This document shows positions 19,170-34,300 of a DNA stretch of 64,000 nt, piece after piece. The stretch's first letter is position 1, and every line of letters starts with the position of its first letter. Origin of the DNA: Polytrichum commune. Lineage: Eukaryota > Streptophyta > Polytrichopsida > Polytrichales > Polytrichaceae. The notes under the pieces were generated by a model. The model ran no database searches. It was not told the DNA's origin and saw only the letters and a program-made list of their open reading frames with translations. The translations under genes were made by a program, and so were the position numbers. The DNA lies in contig OX485808.1 in NCBI GenBank assembly GCA_950295325.1, forward strand, positions 37,905,180 to 37,969,179. The letters are read 5' to 3'.

Positions 19170-22100
19170 ACGTTCCCAATGCACGTTCCCATCGGTACGA
19201 ATTGTCTCATAATGGTCCAATTGGCTCATTTTAGTTAATATCCCCATCTTGCCAATATATTGTAGGCTATGTTTAGGATGACTTCATGTTATTGTCATCC
19301 ATATATTGAATCGAGACAATGGAAAGTCTCAAATTACTTAATATAGTGTTTCTATTTAATTGTTGTTGGTAAAAAGAAGATATATAATAAAAAAATTATG
19401 GCATTGCATAACTCCAATTGTAAGTGCCACCAATGAATAGTGTCGTGCTGATGAATCAAATCTCAATATGGAACCCACGACACAAGCAAGGATGTCTTCC
19501 TTTTAAGAAGCAAAGTGCAAATGTTGATGGACCCTAAAAAATATAGGGCAGGGACACTTTGTCTACCTGAATGGAAATTCCAAATCAATTTTTCGAAGTT
19601 TCACCTCGAAACATGTTTTTTTATAGTATCTTTCACCTTACAATCCATGTGTTCACAAAGTGGAAAGTTGAAGGTCCATAATTCACCCTTTGGCTAAAAA
19701 CACACTAGGTACATGATGAAGGGATAACATTTTGTGACACCTATGCAAAGAAAGTGTATATATATATACAATTCAATGGTTTTTGAAAAAAATTAAATCT
19801 AATTTCTTCTAAATTGAGGGTCACGGACCCAAATTTAGTTTGTTTAGACCAATTGCATTGATTTTGTAACAAACTTGGGAGAAACAAGAATGAATGGGTG
19901 CCTATAAGCATATCTCTCATCCGTCCATGTTGGAAAACCTACCCTTCTATATTTGTGGTTGATTCTTGGGGCGGGCACTTAAGGCCCATTCACATGGGGG
20001 TTCAAGTTTCAAGTTCCACTCATGTTAGCAAGTTCCAACATGGAGGGAAGGTCCGAACTATTGAGCCTCAAGAAACCATTAAAATATGGTGTATTATCAT
20101 TGAAGACATGTATTGATTATTTAATGCAAAAACATTCGTAAGACTTGTTTTAAGAGTTGGGTCTAGCTTTTTGCTTGACCCAACTCTCAACACAAGTCTC
20201 ACCTCCAAAAAAGTGTTGCCATGTAGGTATCCCTGTCATACTTAGGACTTTGGACTTGGGACCCCGCTTGGGAAGCGCACTCATTGTTAAAAGTATGGAC
20301 ACACGTGGGTGCACGAAAGGGGTATCAATTGTGCCTAGGGGTTACAAAATATACATAAGGTATGGGTATTATTTATTCTAACTTTGTAAGTATACTAGGC
20401 ATATTATTCATACAATCCTAGTTGTAGTTCTATGTTTAAGTTCATAGTCAATTATAATGAAGTGCATAATCTATAAGAGGTCCAAATGAATATTTCATCC
20501 AATATGTGAACCACATTCATCCATAAAATTTAAGGTTTAGGATGAGAGGGGGAAAATCACTTTTTGGAAGCCCTAAGGGTTTCTTATTGTGGACCTTGCA
20601 GGTGAAGCGAGGGTGTAGCTCGTAGGTGGTTTTTCTTCTCTTCTTCTTGTGGTTGCTTCTTGTTCCAATATATGTCTTGTCATGGTCACCGGCTCCTACA
20701 ATCCCCAATCTTATTTTTTAGGTGTTGCTTATATTGTCCAAGGATAGGCTCACAAAGAATTAAGTCTAGTTTGTTATATGCCAAACCTAAAGTTCGTTTG
20801 TCTAGAGACGGTGATGATGATTATTCATTGAAATTGGGATGTGATTGTACGGTATCATTTATCTCTCATGGAGTACTTGAAGGAGTCAAGAAGAGAGGGA
20901 GAAAAACAAGTTGGCCAAAACATTAACCACCAAGACTTGGTATTTGAGAAAGTTCTATAGGATGCACCGCAAAATTGGCAATAGGTGGATTGAGTATTGA
21001 CAACCAATAGACCTCTTGGACTGGCCTTCTCATATGGAAATAGGGTTATGCTGGTATCACATTAAGAATGGGTCAATGTGAATCTATGATTTGACGGATC
21101 ATTTGATGGTAGAGTTAGAAACCATCATGGCATTAGCTACAATAACTTATATTGGAAAACCAAATTTGGACGAATTGCATCCAATGGATGAACAAATTTT
21201 CAATGATAAATAAATATGTCTTGGGTGCAAGCATGGTAAAGTGGACCAAAAAAATGCTCTAGTACACTAAAACCATAATGTTTTTGGTCAAAGGCCTTAA
21301 AGTAGTAGCAAAACGTTGTTTAAATTGGATTTCTTTTCATGATGATCTTTGTTCTGTGTTGAATACTCAAATGTAGAAAATGAAGTTGAAATCTTCAATA
21401 CTTATCATTAAAAGCATTTCAAATGTTGCTCACTAGATTAAGATTTTGCAAATTTTGGTATCAAATCATAAAATGAGTAATCTCCAACCTAAGCACCAAT
21501 TTTATGGTGCTTTCATCGGATGAATGAGAGGTACGTTCGTATGCAACAATCTCCTCTCACCCTTGAAAAAGCAAGTTTTTCCACACCCCCATGACATGTG
21601 GCAAAATGCACATCAATGGCCATAATGATGCCACAAGCTAAATAAGATGCAAATATTTTCAATGAAATAGTGATTGAACATGGAAGATCAATGTGGTGAA
21701 CATTAATCCTCTCATTACTGCACCCTCGGGGGGGGGGGTAGTCATTGGTTGGAGTAGCAATATACGTGCGAACAAATGATAGGGTATTTTAAAAACATGG
21801 GGGCAAAAAAATATAAATGGACTTAAGAGTAATATAGGGTATCAAAAATGGCACTGGACATCTTTAAAGTATTATAGGGTATGTAATAATATGTAATTTG
21901 GAATTATAAGTAATGCGAGCCATTTTTCTATTAACCCAAAGTAGAAATTTACATAATGATAGCATGTGAAAAAAAAATGAGAGTAATACCCCCTATAAAA
22001 TAGTGGTTGTTCGCACCTATATCCTTAACTTTTTAACACACTGCCCCCCCCCCCCCGAGACTGCACCCAACTTAGATTATTCTTGCCTATCGAGTTAACT

Positions 22101-25100
22101 TAGGGCCACTTCACACATGAGCCAAGAGCCGTGACCATGAAATTATGGGAGCCCAAAAGAAGTATCCAAGGGCCGTCCCACGACACTTCCAGAATTATGT
22201 AGTCTTGTCACATACCCTCAAAGTGTCGTATGAAATCATATGTGACCCGGCCCTCAACCAAATGATATTGTCAATGAATTTCTATGCATGTAGAGTCCTC
22301 ACACATGAGAAAATCAAATAATTCAATGGTTGTGAGATTTCAAAGTGCTATAGTCTTCCGGTTTTATATTCGACCTACCTCCACGAGGTGGTTTTTGAAA
22401 ATAGTCCAAATGACCATGAAACATGACCCATTTGATACCATGTAGGAATCCATATAGACTTTACATTCATCTTGTCTTCACATACTCCGTTGGTCCCTCA
22501 AGCGAACGGTGAAGCGGACTTGGTCCGGCTCCACCATTTCCACCAATGAGAGTGCTCAAAGTGTACTGGTCATGGGCCCTCAGTCTTGGGTGTGAAGTGG
22601 CCCTTAGCAAGCTGTTGTGAACTGCAAAAACATGTCAAGCAATGGGCAGTGTTAGGCTCTGTGGCCCTTCGGGCAGCTCCAACCCTCTAACGCTGCCGGT
22701 TCGGAAAAATCCCTTCCCTCATGTCTTTTCATGTGGCCGACGTGCCCACATATCCCATAATTAGTGCGCTCAACCATTTAAGGTCCAAAATCCCATGTAA
22801 ACCCTCGCTTTGACTCTTCTAATCAAGTCATTGGCCCCGTGTTCATCAGCAAAATGCCACATTAAGCAATACAACATTAACTTATTGCACTTTTGACGGG
22901 GGGTGCATTGGAATTCTGTACTTGTAGCATGTGCTGCACATTAGAATGTTAGTTGTGATTGTGGTTTACAAACATATACATAGGGTCATAATGATCTTTT
23001 CCTTGGCAATGTAAAATTGTTACATGTATATAGTGCATTATGGAACATTGAACCCGTACTACGTAAATTGACAACGAGGGCATACATGTGCAAACGTTAT
23101 AGAACCTTAGGTATGGCTTGAGTTGGAAATAATTATCTAGCATCTTCATAATTCATCCAATCTATGGAGGTTCATTCATTGTCTTCATCCATCACCAACC
23201 CAAAACCCTCTAAGGGTTTGAGGTTTGATTTCGCAGTGATGGGGGGTCAAGAATAAGACTTGTTCATCATGGTAGACTTGAAAATGGTAATCGAGTTGGC
23301 TACAATGACATTCATGATAGGAAACTGTTTGTATGGGTTACATCCCATGGATGAAAGATTCTCACACGACTGCATCAAACAATAATAAGTTGGTTTTCCT
23401 ACAAATATTGGAGGCTTCTTCTTTGCATTTGTTACAATTGTTACCCCCCGCCTTTCCTATACATATGATGCGGTATTATCTATGTGGTATAGTACATTCA
23501 TCATGCTACTTCTTAGGGCTTGGGATCCGTGGCATCCATGGAAAATCATCCATCATGGATGGAGGGCCTCCAATTAAAAAAAGTCCCCTACAAGATTGAG
23601 GGCCATTTCAATCCACTTTGAAACTACTAGACTAATTGGGGGTCTCTGAATAAATTTCCAAAGTCAAATTGTCCAAAAATAGTCATTTATAATATAAGTC
23701 ACTACGTTTTCACCTTTGCAATGGATGAGTGTATGTACATACACAAATCCCTAGCCACTTCTTAGCTATAACTATGTACATATACCATTTTCTATGCACA
23801 CCCAAAACCCTATATAGGGGTATTAGATTGAAGGTGACTCATCCACTCAACGTATGTTTTTAGCAAAGAGTGCAACCCCCCCCCCCCCACTGTCAACAGT
23901 CATGTTCTCAACAATCCCAAGTCCATGGCTAGTAGGGTTTGAAGCCCTAGGAAGAAAGGAACATTCTCTTGGGTCGGGTCAAAGATTGGGGGGGGCCCTG
24001 GGGTGTTCCAGGACATGCAGTGCCCTTATCTACCCAACTGGCTTCCCAATAATATGTTGAGTTGATTTAGGGGATGTTTACATCATGGACCATGAAGGTG
24101 TCCCTTACTCCTCTAAAATATTTGATTGGCCATTGAACTTGTTCTAGGACCACTTCAATTCATACCAAGATTTTTTTTTAAGAGTGACCATGGAACTTGA
24201 GGTCCCCAAAAGGCCTCTTTTCAAGCCTATATTATCCACTATCATGATTCAACGGGTTTGTGATGAGAGAGACAAAAGAGGTTTGCTCGCTGCAAATGTC
24301 AACGGACCATGGCAAAGAAACGCTGCTATACTATTTTTTGAATCGGGGTTTTTGTTTTTTATTTTATTTTTGGTTTGTGCCAATCGTTACCATAGTTACG
24401 AGGAAAGAAGGGGAGAAGGTCAAACATGAAGAAAAATCCCAAAATTGTCCTTTTTGGACATATATTAAAGAGAATCAACACATCCACTTTTTGGTGCATG
24501 GTCACTTGTCTTGGTCCATTTTCAGTTTACACTTAGTGAGGGGCCCAAAGCAATGCTCAGAAGAGCCAACATGCAATGTAAAATAAGCCAATCAAACTTG
24601 GCAAAAAAAAAAAATGAAAATTGAATACATAGGCCGTATAACCGACGGTAAAATAGAAAGTATAGGAAAATGACTAGTCCAATGAAAAAAAATGATGGTA
24701 AATTAGGTATTTGATATCAAGAGGATGCGGAAATTGGACAGACTCCCAAGGGTATGGGCAATTCTTCGGTGGGTCTCATGAGGGTATGCCCCCGAGGGTA
24801 TGGGTGGTCCTTAGCTAGGTTTCCATCTAATAATTACCAAACCTTCTACGCATCCTATAAACCCTCCCAACAAATGAAACCTTTATTGGAGCTAATTTTC
24901 TTGCTCCACCTCGTCATTTTATAATTTCAACTTAGGTGTGTTCAAACAACACACCATAATCACCATCAAGATTCAATGCAGTATCATGATTTGCAGTTGT
25001 AAGGAGCTTAAGTTCCATATATAAATTGCCAACCTCAATACGAGTCAATCGATCTTGAGATAATGTTGGATTGACAATTGACTAACAAACACATTTTTGG

Positions 25101-25395
25101 AAATTCTAGAATCCCTACCTCCACATAAGCCACAATGAACTTCACATTAGAAGAACTTATGCTTTAAAATCTAGTGACACTACCATACAAATACAAATGT
25201 TGGACATGTTTTGAAAGTCCTCCATACATGTGCAAAGCTTCGAGTTTTAATTTGTGTAGCATATGTATACATAATATGGCAAAGTTTCATATAACATCAT
25301 CAATGCACATTCATTGATACGTGTTCCAGATGGAGCGTGCATTGTATGAAGAGGCGAACGAAATATAAGACGTTGAACTAACAACTTGAAGATCT
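19170..25395. other. Gene-free AT-rich interval with old repeats
   Basis: I see no credible gene. Homopolymer tracts are prominent: G at about 21729, C at about 22046 and C at about 23877. 21229-21325 and 21846-22050 match repeats near the left end of the window. A possible inverted-repeat element lies at 22103-22604. Short frames (for example 20660-20926 and 23333-23599) show no domain. The right end (24600-25398) is low-complexity and borders the 3' end of the receptor kinase gene. Confidence 0.6.
22103..22604. mobile_element. Candidate MITE-like element with 15-bp inverted ends
   Basis: AGGGCCACTTCACAC at 22103-22117 is matched in inverted orientation at 22590-22604, about 500 bp apart. 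The outer 42 bp of the left end recur as a diverged reverse complement at 62617-62658. I cannot identify a target duplication. It may be a solo or decayed non-autonomous element. Confidence 0.45.
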
Positions 25396-25398
25396 TTC

Positions 25399-28300
25399 TC
25401 AACTCCTGCCATTTGCTAGCAAGTCCGAGTTGCTTAATTCAATGCTACCATTCGTCGATCTCTTCTTTGGAAGAAGGGCTCTTGTGATGCTTGCACCTGC
25501 ACTTGAAGATGATGGGTCTCCATATAAAGGCTCCTTGCTGAAATCGGTGTCAAGGTCATTGAATCTCAATTTGTAGTCTGCCCATGATTCAGTATTCGTA
25601 TCCTCGATCGTGAGTTTGATGTCTGAATCTCCCACGAGCATTGACACCACGCTGAGCATTGTCGGGCGCTTCTCTGGCTGCGTTTGCACACACAACAGAG
25701 CCGTTTCGAGCACACGCCGAATTTCCATCGCATCGTCGGGATGCACATGGAGTCTTGGGTCCACGAGACCCATCAGATCCTTACTGTTCTGCTTATACAG
25801 TTTCAAAGCCTGCACATGGATAAGTTTGCAATAGAAACGATTAATAAGCCATTGTGGGTTTTTTCTTTTCTTACTAACCACTTTCGACCGATGAATGGTG
25901 AGAGCCGACCACTTGTTACAGGTGAACCGGCTGAGTTTGAGAAATAAGCGGTCGAAGCTCGAGGCTTCAGGAAAATTACCGATCCTTTCAGAGAATGTAT
26001 GGAATATACCTCAAAATAATGAAGAAACCCCGAAAGATCACAACATGTAACCAGTTGGACTTGGAAATGTGACTAGGATTTCGACCAATTATGCCCAAAA
26101 CACTGCTTAGGACTTCAAGGGAGGACACAAACAATCGCCGATTTTGCAACTGATATCCCTTGACTTCGAATTACAGCTTCCTGATTACACCATGGTGTTG
26201 AGATGTACAATGTTTGTGAGGATTTCAGGGGAGATTGTGTAGCAACGACACCTCAAGACATGTGAGAGTATGTGTTCTACTTTGTTATTGTCAAATTTTG
26301 ATAAGGAGTTGTCACCGACTTTATCTTCATGATATTTTGATCAAACTTCATACATTAGGTTGACATTTGACTCAACATACATACAAAATCTTATTTGAGA
26401 GATTACTGTATTGCTTTGGGTGTTAACTTCTTGATGTTGAGCTTGTGAAAAACAAATTCGCATCACATGTCATTCAGTGAAGGGTCATGCTATGTATGTA
26501 GTTTTGGATCCCACTTTAAACAATGACATGCAAAGATCTTTCTATGAGTTATACAATGTGCATTGATGGTTCCAAGCAATACATAGAAATGTTAATCATA
26601 GTAGTCAAATTGAAAAATAAATATAACTCACATAATTAGGAAGATACACTTCATCCTCAGGCAAGCTGGAAACAATATTTCGCCTCCCGCTAACGATTTC
26701 CAAAAGTAGAACTCCAAAACTAAAAACATCAGCCTTTTCACTGAGTTGGCCCCAAAGTGAATACTCAGGCGCCACATAACCTCTGCCATGCAAATGGAAT
26801 GAATTCAATTATCAAACATAAAACATTTTTTTTTCATGTGATTGGTGGTGGTGGGATGTTGCTGCACATTACATTATTCAAGATGCCATAACATCTATGT
26901 CCATAAATAAAATTCATGAATAAGTAAATAAAATTGGACCTTTCCAACATATGAATTATTTGTTGTTTTGGCATGATGAGGATCACTTTGTAATGTGAAG
27001 GCGTGGAACAAAGTTATTCAAATTCAAGCTTAGCATTGGGATTTGCAACTTACTTGGTACCAGCAAGTTGTTGAGTCATGATCTTGGATTTTTCATCCAA
27101 AATTGGTCGAGCTAAGCCAAAATCTGCAATCTTTGGATTAAGGTCCTTGTCCAACAAGATGTTGCTAGCTTTAATATCTCGATGAATAATTTTTGGTTTA
27201 GTTGATGAATGCAGATAGAATAAGCCATGAGCCACTCCCAAACATATATTATAACGTGTTTTCCAGCTCATAACCATTCCATTTCCATGTGCACCTACAA
27301 GTAAACAATTCAAGAATGTTGCATTAGTAGTTGTACTTGGTTTTGCTACATAAATTGCAACAATTGATATAAACCAAATCAAATAACCATGCTTCCAAAT
27401 AAATTTTGATGTGAGCAATGTATTAGTTTTGTAGATGGCGATCCATATGGTTTCAAGGTAAAATCAATATTTAATATTCTCCAACAATTTCAGAAACATT
27501 CTTACTGATGTGAGAATGAACAAGTTAACTCTTGCAAATCATAAAACTTGAATGCACTTACTGAGTAGAATCTTGTCCAAATCTTGATTGTCGACATACT
27601 CATAAATCAAGAGCATCTCTTTCCCATTCAAGCAATAACCTTTTAGGTTCACTAAGTTGCGGTGTTGAAGGTTGATGATGAGAATAACTTCATTGATAAA
27701 CTCATCACATGCTTTTTGGTTCTTCAAGAAGAGTTGTTTCACAGCGACAACATTGTTGTCAGATAATATGCCCTGTCAAAAACAAGAACCAAACTCTCAA
27801 CATTTGCCAACTAAGGAATTCACATATAGTAATAATTATTAAGATCTCAACTTCAAAGTAATACACTCTAGTTAAGAAAAAACCTTGTAGACTGCCCCAT
27901 AAGCTCCTGCTCCTAACTTCCTATCTTTTGAAAAGTTTTTTGTAGCTGTTCGTAGCTTTTGATAGTCAAATCGTTTTGGATTCACGTCCGCTTCATTGAA
28001 CCCTACAAATTCATCAAGTTGTCAGCAAGAAAAGCTTATTTCAAGAAATTCATTAATATATCATCCAAAAACATGAGGATTTAACTTGAATTCATTATGA
28101 GATTTTACCTTGTACAATAATATATGAAAATCCAATAATATGTACAAAGTCAATTCAAAGCCATTGCAAGATAATTCATGTTAAACCACCAATGATGAAA
28201 AGAAGTCTATCTATTCATTTTTCTATTCACCGTTGGTTAATTAAACATCAAAAAATTGTAGCCATCTATCAACTAATTTGCAAGTCTTAAATACTAGCTA

Positions 28301-31300
28301 TTAAACATTTACTATCCTATTCTTTGAGATAAGCATATTGATGGTTTGAGTTCGATCAACTTACTTTTCATAACGTCATGTAGATGTTTTCTACTGCGAT
28401 GAAGTAGGACCACAAAGATGATGACCAAAAGAATCACTATTGATCCACTCACGCTTGTGGCTATTATGATCACCTTTATAGTATTGTTTCTTGTTGAAGA
28501 TACTGCAATGTCAAGATTGTCAATACAACATCATGTCAAAGCAAAATGAAATATATTGGCTTCATGTTGATAATCAAAATGATATAATGATATGAAAAGA
28601 CTAAACATCACAATCATCAATAATTAAGAATTAGTGATGCAAATGTTGGAGTTCAATGTCACTTTAAGTGACAGAGTGCAAAATTATGAGGTCCATATGT
28701 ATTTTATGTCTTTTTGAGTTGAAAATAATAACTCTATATGAATCGGTGATATACTAGTTTGTCATAATAGATTAAACGTCTAAAATAATACTACTACAAA
28801 ATAGAAAAATAGTGCAACAACAATAAATGTGTCATGAATATTACGTTAACTATATTGATCCAGAAGAACTGTTTTTGAATTATTTTATAATAATTGGATT
28901 GTTAAATCAATGTCAAGGACTCCACTCAATCACTAAGTTAACTAATTTAATTCTCACACCATGCAATGATGAAATTGAATAAGTGTCATTTGCATATAGT
29001 AAAATGCTCCAAAACATGTACATATGTACCTGGAATAATCATGCATATTTGTTTGCAATAACATCTTTCAGCATCAGTTTCCGATTTTGAATCATAATTG
29101 CAATATGGATTCCCTTGCAAACTGAACAACACATATTTTGTAAGAATGGTATATGTAATGAGATTAACTTCTATATTATTTATTTTTGTCACAAACATTT
29201 TAGGCACATTGCCAAGATAAAATCTTTAAAATCTTATGATTTATGCTAAGTACTATATGACATCCACAAAACAATCAATTTTGATGTGCACATTTTACAA
29301 AGTACAACATATATTTTGGTATCAATTTACAACTCTTGCAACATCATTGTTATCTACAAGTCACTTTCATATGGCCAATGCTATGTACACAATACATCAC
29401 ACTTTGAAATTTTTTTAAATAAAGCAATGTTATTACATCATCTAAAAGGTGAACACCTTCTAATTGCCATACTTGGAGCATGCACATTTTTACTTATATA
29501 TGTACAAAGTTCACCTTTAAAGAAAAAAGAACAACATGTTATCATATCCACAACACTTGTATCAAATTAAACAGAGACTTTTGATAATTTATCAACGTGA
29601 ATGTGGACTTACTAAATTATTGTAGTGACACTCATAATAAGACTTGAACTTGTAATAACATTTGTGATGCTGTTATTTTTCAAGCTCAAGACTTGTAGAC
29701 CTGAAGAAGAAGCGTTGCCAGTCTTTGATTTTTGTGCGATTGAGTTAAAATTTGAGATATTGTTGATATCCAAAGTGCCACCCAAAGAATTGTAATCAAG
29801 GTATCTGCATGTATTTTGCACATAAAAACATCATGATTACATCAACAATGTCATGATTGCACATACTATACATAAACATAGGGATCCGACCTAATTCATT
29901 CTGTATAGGTATATTTTGGACATGTACATCATGATGTTGGACTACCATTTCTAAAGAACATTTCTACCATGATTTCATAATTCGAGTATTACTAGATTGG
30001 AGAACTTTGCTTCTCAAAGCCATGCATACACATTCAATAAGAGAAAGTTCTATCTCATTGATGTCGTCATACGTAATGTTCATTTACATATATCTAAAAC
30101 AAAGTGGCATCATAAAGTGACAACCTAAAGTTTGAGTATTTGGACATTTTCTTCCATCCCCAAATTTTGAAGTTTTGAGGCTTGTAATTGTGTTTTCTGC
30201 AAATTACCACAAATTACCTAAATCTAACCCACGCCCAATAATAAAAATGCCCGTAATATTGTAGGTACATTGCCCATACACTGTGGGATCCATAAGTTAT
30301 ATCATTAATTTATTGAAAATCAAATTCATCATAATGGCCTATGTCTTCAGATTGATCCCATTAGTAAATATATTGAAGACTTTCTGGAGTTAGGGTGGAC
30401 AAAGGAACTTAAGTGAATGTAGGGTTTGCATAACTTACAATTGCTCTATTTGAGTCTTTTGTACTAAGGTGCTCCAATCAAGTTGAGGATTGGAACTTGT
30501 ATTTGTAAGGTTTGAAAGGTCCACCACTCTGATGCTATTTGGAAGTGTTGTTCCATTGAAAATATTAGGGATCTCCATATTCGTGAGCCCGCTACCGCTA
30601 AGATTCCTGCAACCAACGATTTCAAGTTAAACATAGTATGCACTACTGTCAGATTTGCATTTAACACCTTCTCTTGCGTTGAAATAATTCTGGAAGTATG
30701 ACTTAACTTTAAAAGAATAGCTTGATCATAAAGGGTCAACAAAAGTGAGGGCCACATCATAAACTGAACTGGAAACGACGTGATTTGGGAATGTCCTCTT
30801 TTTATCTCCTAGTTTCATGTTTTTGAAGATAAAAATTGCGAGAACATTGCTAGGTTGGACCCCACGTCGGTGACTGCCAAACTTTCCTTGGCCACAAGCA
30901 GGTTTAATGGGGGCTTCTGAATCCCGGATGCTTGGGTGTACTTAATAATGATATAATAAAGATCACAACTCTTCAATATTACTTGAGATCTTAAAGAAAA
31001 CGTCAGTACTACATGTCATAGAGTGGTGGTCAAATGCAAATCTAGAGTTTCAACAAATGGAACTACGTATAATCTGGAGAAGAAAAACTTACAATGTGTT
31101 CAACTTTTGCAACGTGGATATATTTGGCAAAGCACCAGTGAAGGCATTGCTTGAGAGATCTCTGCAAATACACATTGATGTTATCATGAAGGTCAGATTC
31201 TTATACCTTGAAATTATTGTGCTCTTAGACACTGACTTATTATTACTTGTAGAATGCACTTGATGTATAAATAACATCAGAGTCAGGATGATATTTCCAT

Positions 31301-34300
31301 ATAGGTTCTAGACCTCTACATAAGATTAGTTTAATTTGCATAGATAACTCAAAAAGGAGGCATTAGAAAAACACTTCCTTCTGAACTGCATATGTAGAAT
31401 GTCAGAATATGGAATTTTTACAAATGATGAATGCAGCCATGTTGTTGAAAGTGAATTTGACTGTCATAGAAATTAATGGGTAGTGAGAAAACATTGTTCT
31501 TACAAAGTAATCAACTGTGTAAGAGTTTCAAAAGTGTGTGGAGGAATTTCTCCTGAGAAGTGGTTTCGAGCGATAGAATACTCTTGCAGTGTGCCTGTGT
31601 TATTGAATTGACTTGGGAAGGGCCCTGTCAATTGATTTCCACTAAAATCTCTGCATTTCAATACAAATATAGGACATCAGATTTTACGAATATGATATCA
31701 CAAGCACAGTAACTGGGAGTTTTTAAATATCAGAAACACTAGTGTCTTGCTTTTCAACCATCTTGATATTACAACTTTCATGATTCTCATTTGTAGAGAC
31801 CTTAAAAATCTTCTAAAATTGCAGAAAGGGTATGTCACTAGAACTTCCAGAACCTGATATCAGTCAGTTTAAAAGATGCTCACAATTGCAAAAGGTTTTG
31901 GAGAGATGAAAGCTCAGCTGGGACTTGTCCATTGAAGCTATTGCCATGGAGGTCTCTGCAATGTAAAATTCAGTAAACCACCAAGACTTTAGTTCCATAT
32001 AAGGAGCAAAAGATCACAAAATGCCATAGATGACTATATCTGCCATGAATACAAATTACGGTTTCATGGGTTGATTAGCAACTTTTGTGATGTAGTTAAT
32101 GTAAAAATTGGGCAAAACTGTTCACTTTTCCTAAGCTGGGTTTGTTGATCACTCTAGGATAGTCTAATCGCAGTCTACTAAGTTTGCACTTGCTGTTAAG
32201 TAAAGTCTTAGTCAACTCTGCTTGAAGTTTGACATATTTCCTTCCCTATTTCAATATGCAGTACCAGTTAGTCTCAAGTCTTTCTTCCAATTGGATCATC
32301 AAGTTAATACTAGCTTCTTTCTTACTGAGGCCACTGCACTCCATTACTCTTGGGAATCAGCCTATTCGACCCCATCTTAATGTACTTCTAGTTCCATAAG
32401 CCTTTTGGCTTCCTGGACTTTAAGATCAAATTCATTACATTGGTACTGAATCAATGACATAGTGCACAACTTCATCAATCACATAATTCGGCTCTTACAA
32501 TACATTCAAAGGTAGTCCACCAAGCTCTTTTGGAAGGGGACCAGTTAGGTTTGGATTTCCAGTCAAGGTTCTGCACAAGCAATATCACCTCATCAAATCA
32601 TCTTCATGATTACAAGAACTTATTCTTGGCAAAAAAATATAAAAATATTGCCACACATCATTTTAATTCCATTCAACTGAGGGTATCTTTGCTTAGATGA
32701 GCTGAAACTTACAGTGTAGCCATGTAGAAGAACGAGCTTATCCCTGATGGCAAGGTGCCACTGATGGACGCATCACTTAAAGTCCTGAAATGCATTTCCC
32801 AGGTCTTTCTCATTACTGTTTGTCAATACTTTACAAGAACTTAAACATGCCCAGCTGAAAATAAATTCAATTTCACATTACAACAGAGTCCGCAATGACC
32901 TTCATGACGATCTCATCTCTAAACCTGTATTAAAGATCTTGTACACTAAGCTACAGTATCATCAGGGGATGATTAAGTGGTCCGGGTAGATTTTGCTCGC
33001 AATCAGTCAAGATCCAAGTATTTCCAAGTCCATCCGGTTACATGTTGATATCTTTCGGTTTTCCTTTAAAATTGATTCCATAGATTCCTCTAAAAGTATC
33101 AGTGATTTGCCTAAAGTCTTGAACTAGAACCAGTCATTTCTCAATCTCAACTGGCCCATCTGTAACTACCGATCTCCCCATTCTTAGGAGGGATTATCAG
33201 ACTTTGTACAAATTAAATATTATCACAATTAGAAGACGCTAATTGAGAGACTTACAGTCCAATGACCCATGTCGTTGTATCACCACTTGTGAAATTGCTT
33301 ACGTAACGCAAGCAAGTTACGCCCCGCCAATTTGCTTTTTGATTATAGCAAGGGTAGTCATCGTTGTTTCCTGTTGTGTTATGCCACCCTGCCAAGTTGG
33401 TGCCAATGTTGGGAGTACTGGAATTCCATGCTGCCCACAGGCTCTGCATTCCTTCAACTGCATCACATCCCAACAACATTAACAACAAATCAGGTTAACA
33501 ACACCAGACATGATCCTTTGCACACTTTCATGGTTAGACCTAGTGCTTTCTTAATATGTTGTTGCAAAGTTCTTGTCACAGAATCTATTGGTTTAAGGTA
33601 TACAGACCATGTTATGTGCTTACTTTTCTGAATCGGAAGCCTACATTTGATTGCTGTCTGGTTCTGTGAGGATGAAAGAGCAAACACCACAAAGATACAT
33701 GTTTTAAAGAGATTGGACAACGTCTTCAAATTTTATTAAGTACTCCACACTCAATAGTGAACACAATTAGGAGGCCCTATGTATTCGGTTAAGAAATCAA
33801 CAAACATGCACTTCCGATAACCATAACTAAATCAGGGGAGCTCCAATTTTTGTTGATCACCGTAGATTTGCTAATGGAACACAAGTTTCATTGTGTAAAA
33901 CTATTGGGCAGAAGTTAGAGAACATGAAAAGAAAGCGAAAAACACCCATACAACCTAAATAGTGGTTTCTTATGCTGTTGCAATGTCCTTGTTACAGAAT
34001 CTATTGTTTAACATTGTCCAGATGCCCATCTTAGTTCAAACAACCTAGACATTGTAGGGGTTAGGTGAACTTAGCAAAGGAGGGGCAACACTTGGAGATG
34101 ACAGTAATACTCATCCTGCTTGGGATGCCCTCTCTAACTTTGTTGAGAATATGCTGATAGATAGATATAAATAAATAAATAAATAAATAAATCTTCTTTC
34201 TTTTTTTGATAAATAATGGATACATGCTACTCTTCCAAGAAATTTGTCGATGTAATTGAAGTCGTTGCAAATACACCAGATGGTGCAGACACCTCTCAAG

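Noticed and set aside
21729..21740. G/C homopolymer runs (also near 22046, 23877 and 39584) as regulatory G-tracts
   Set aside because: Isolated homopolymers with no conserved context; their lengths may also be affected by sequencing error.
34061..34299. Tyr/Ile-rich frames in the first intron of the receptor kinase
   Set aside because: They derive from the AAAT microsatellite.
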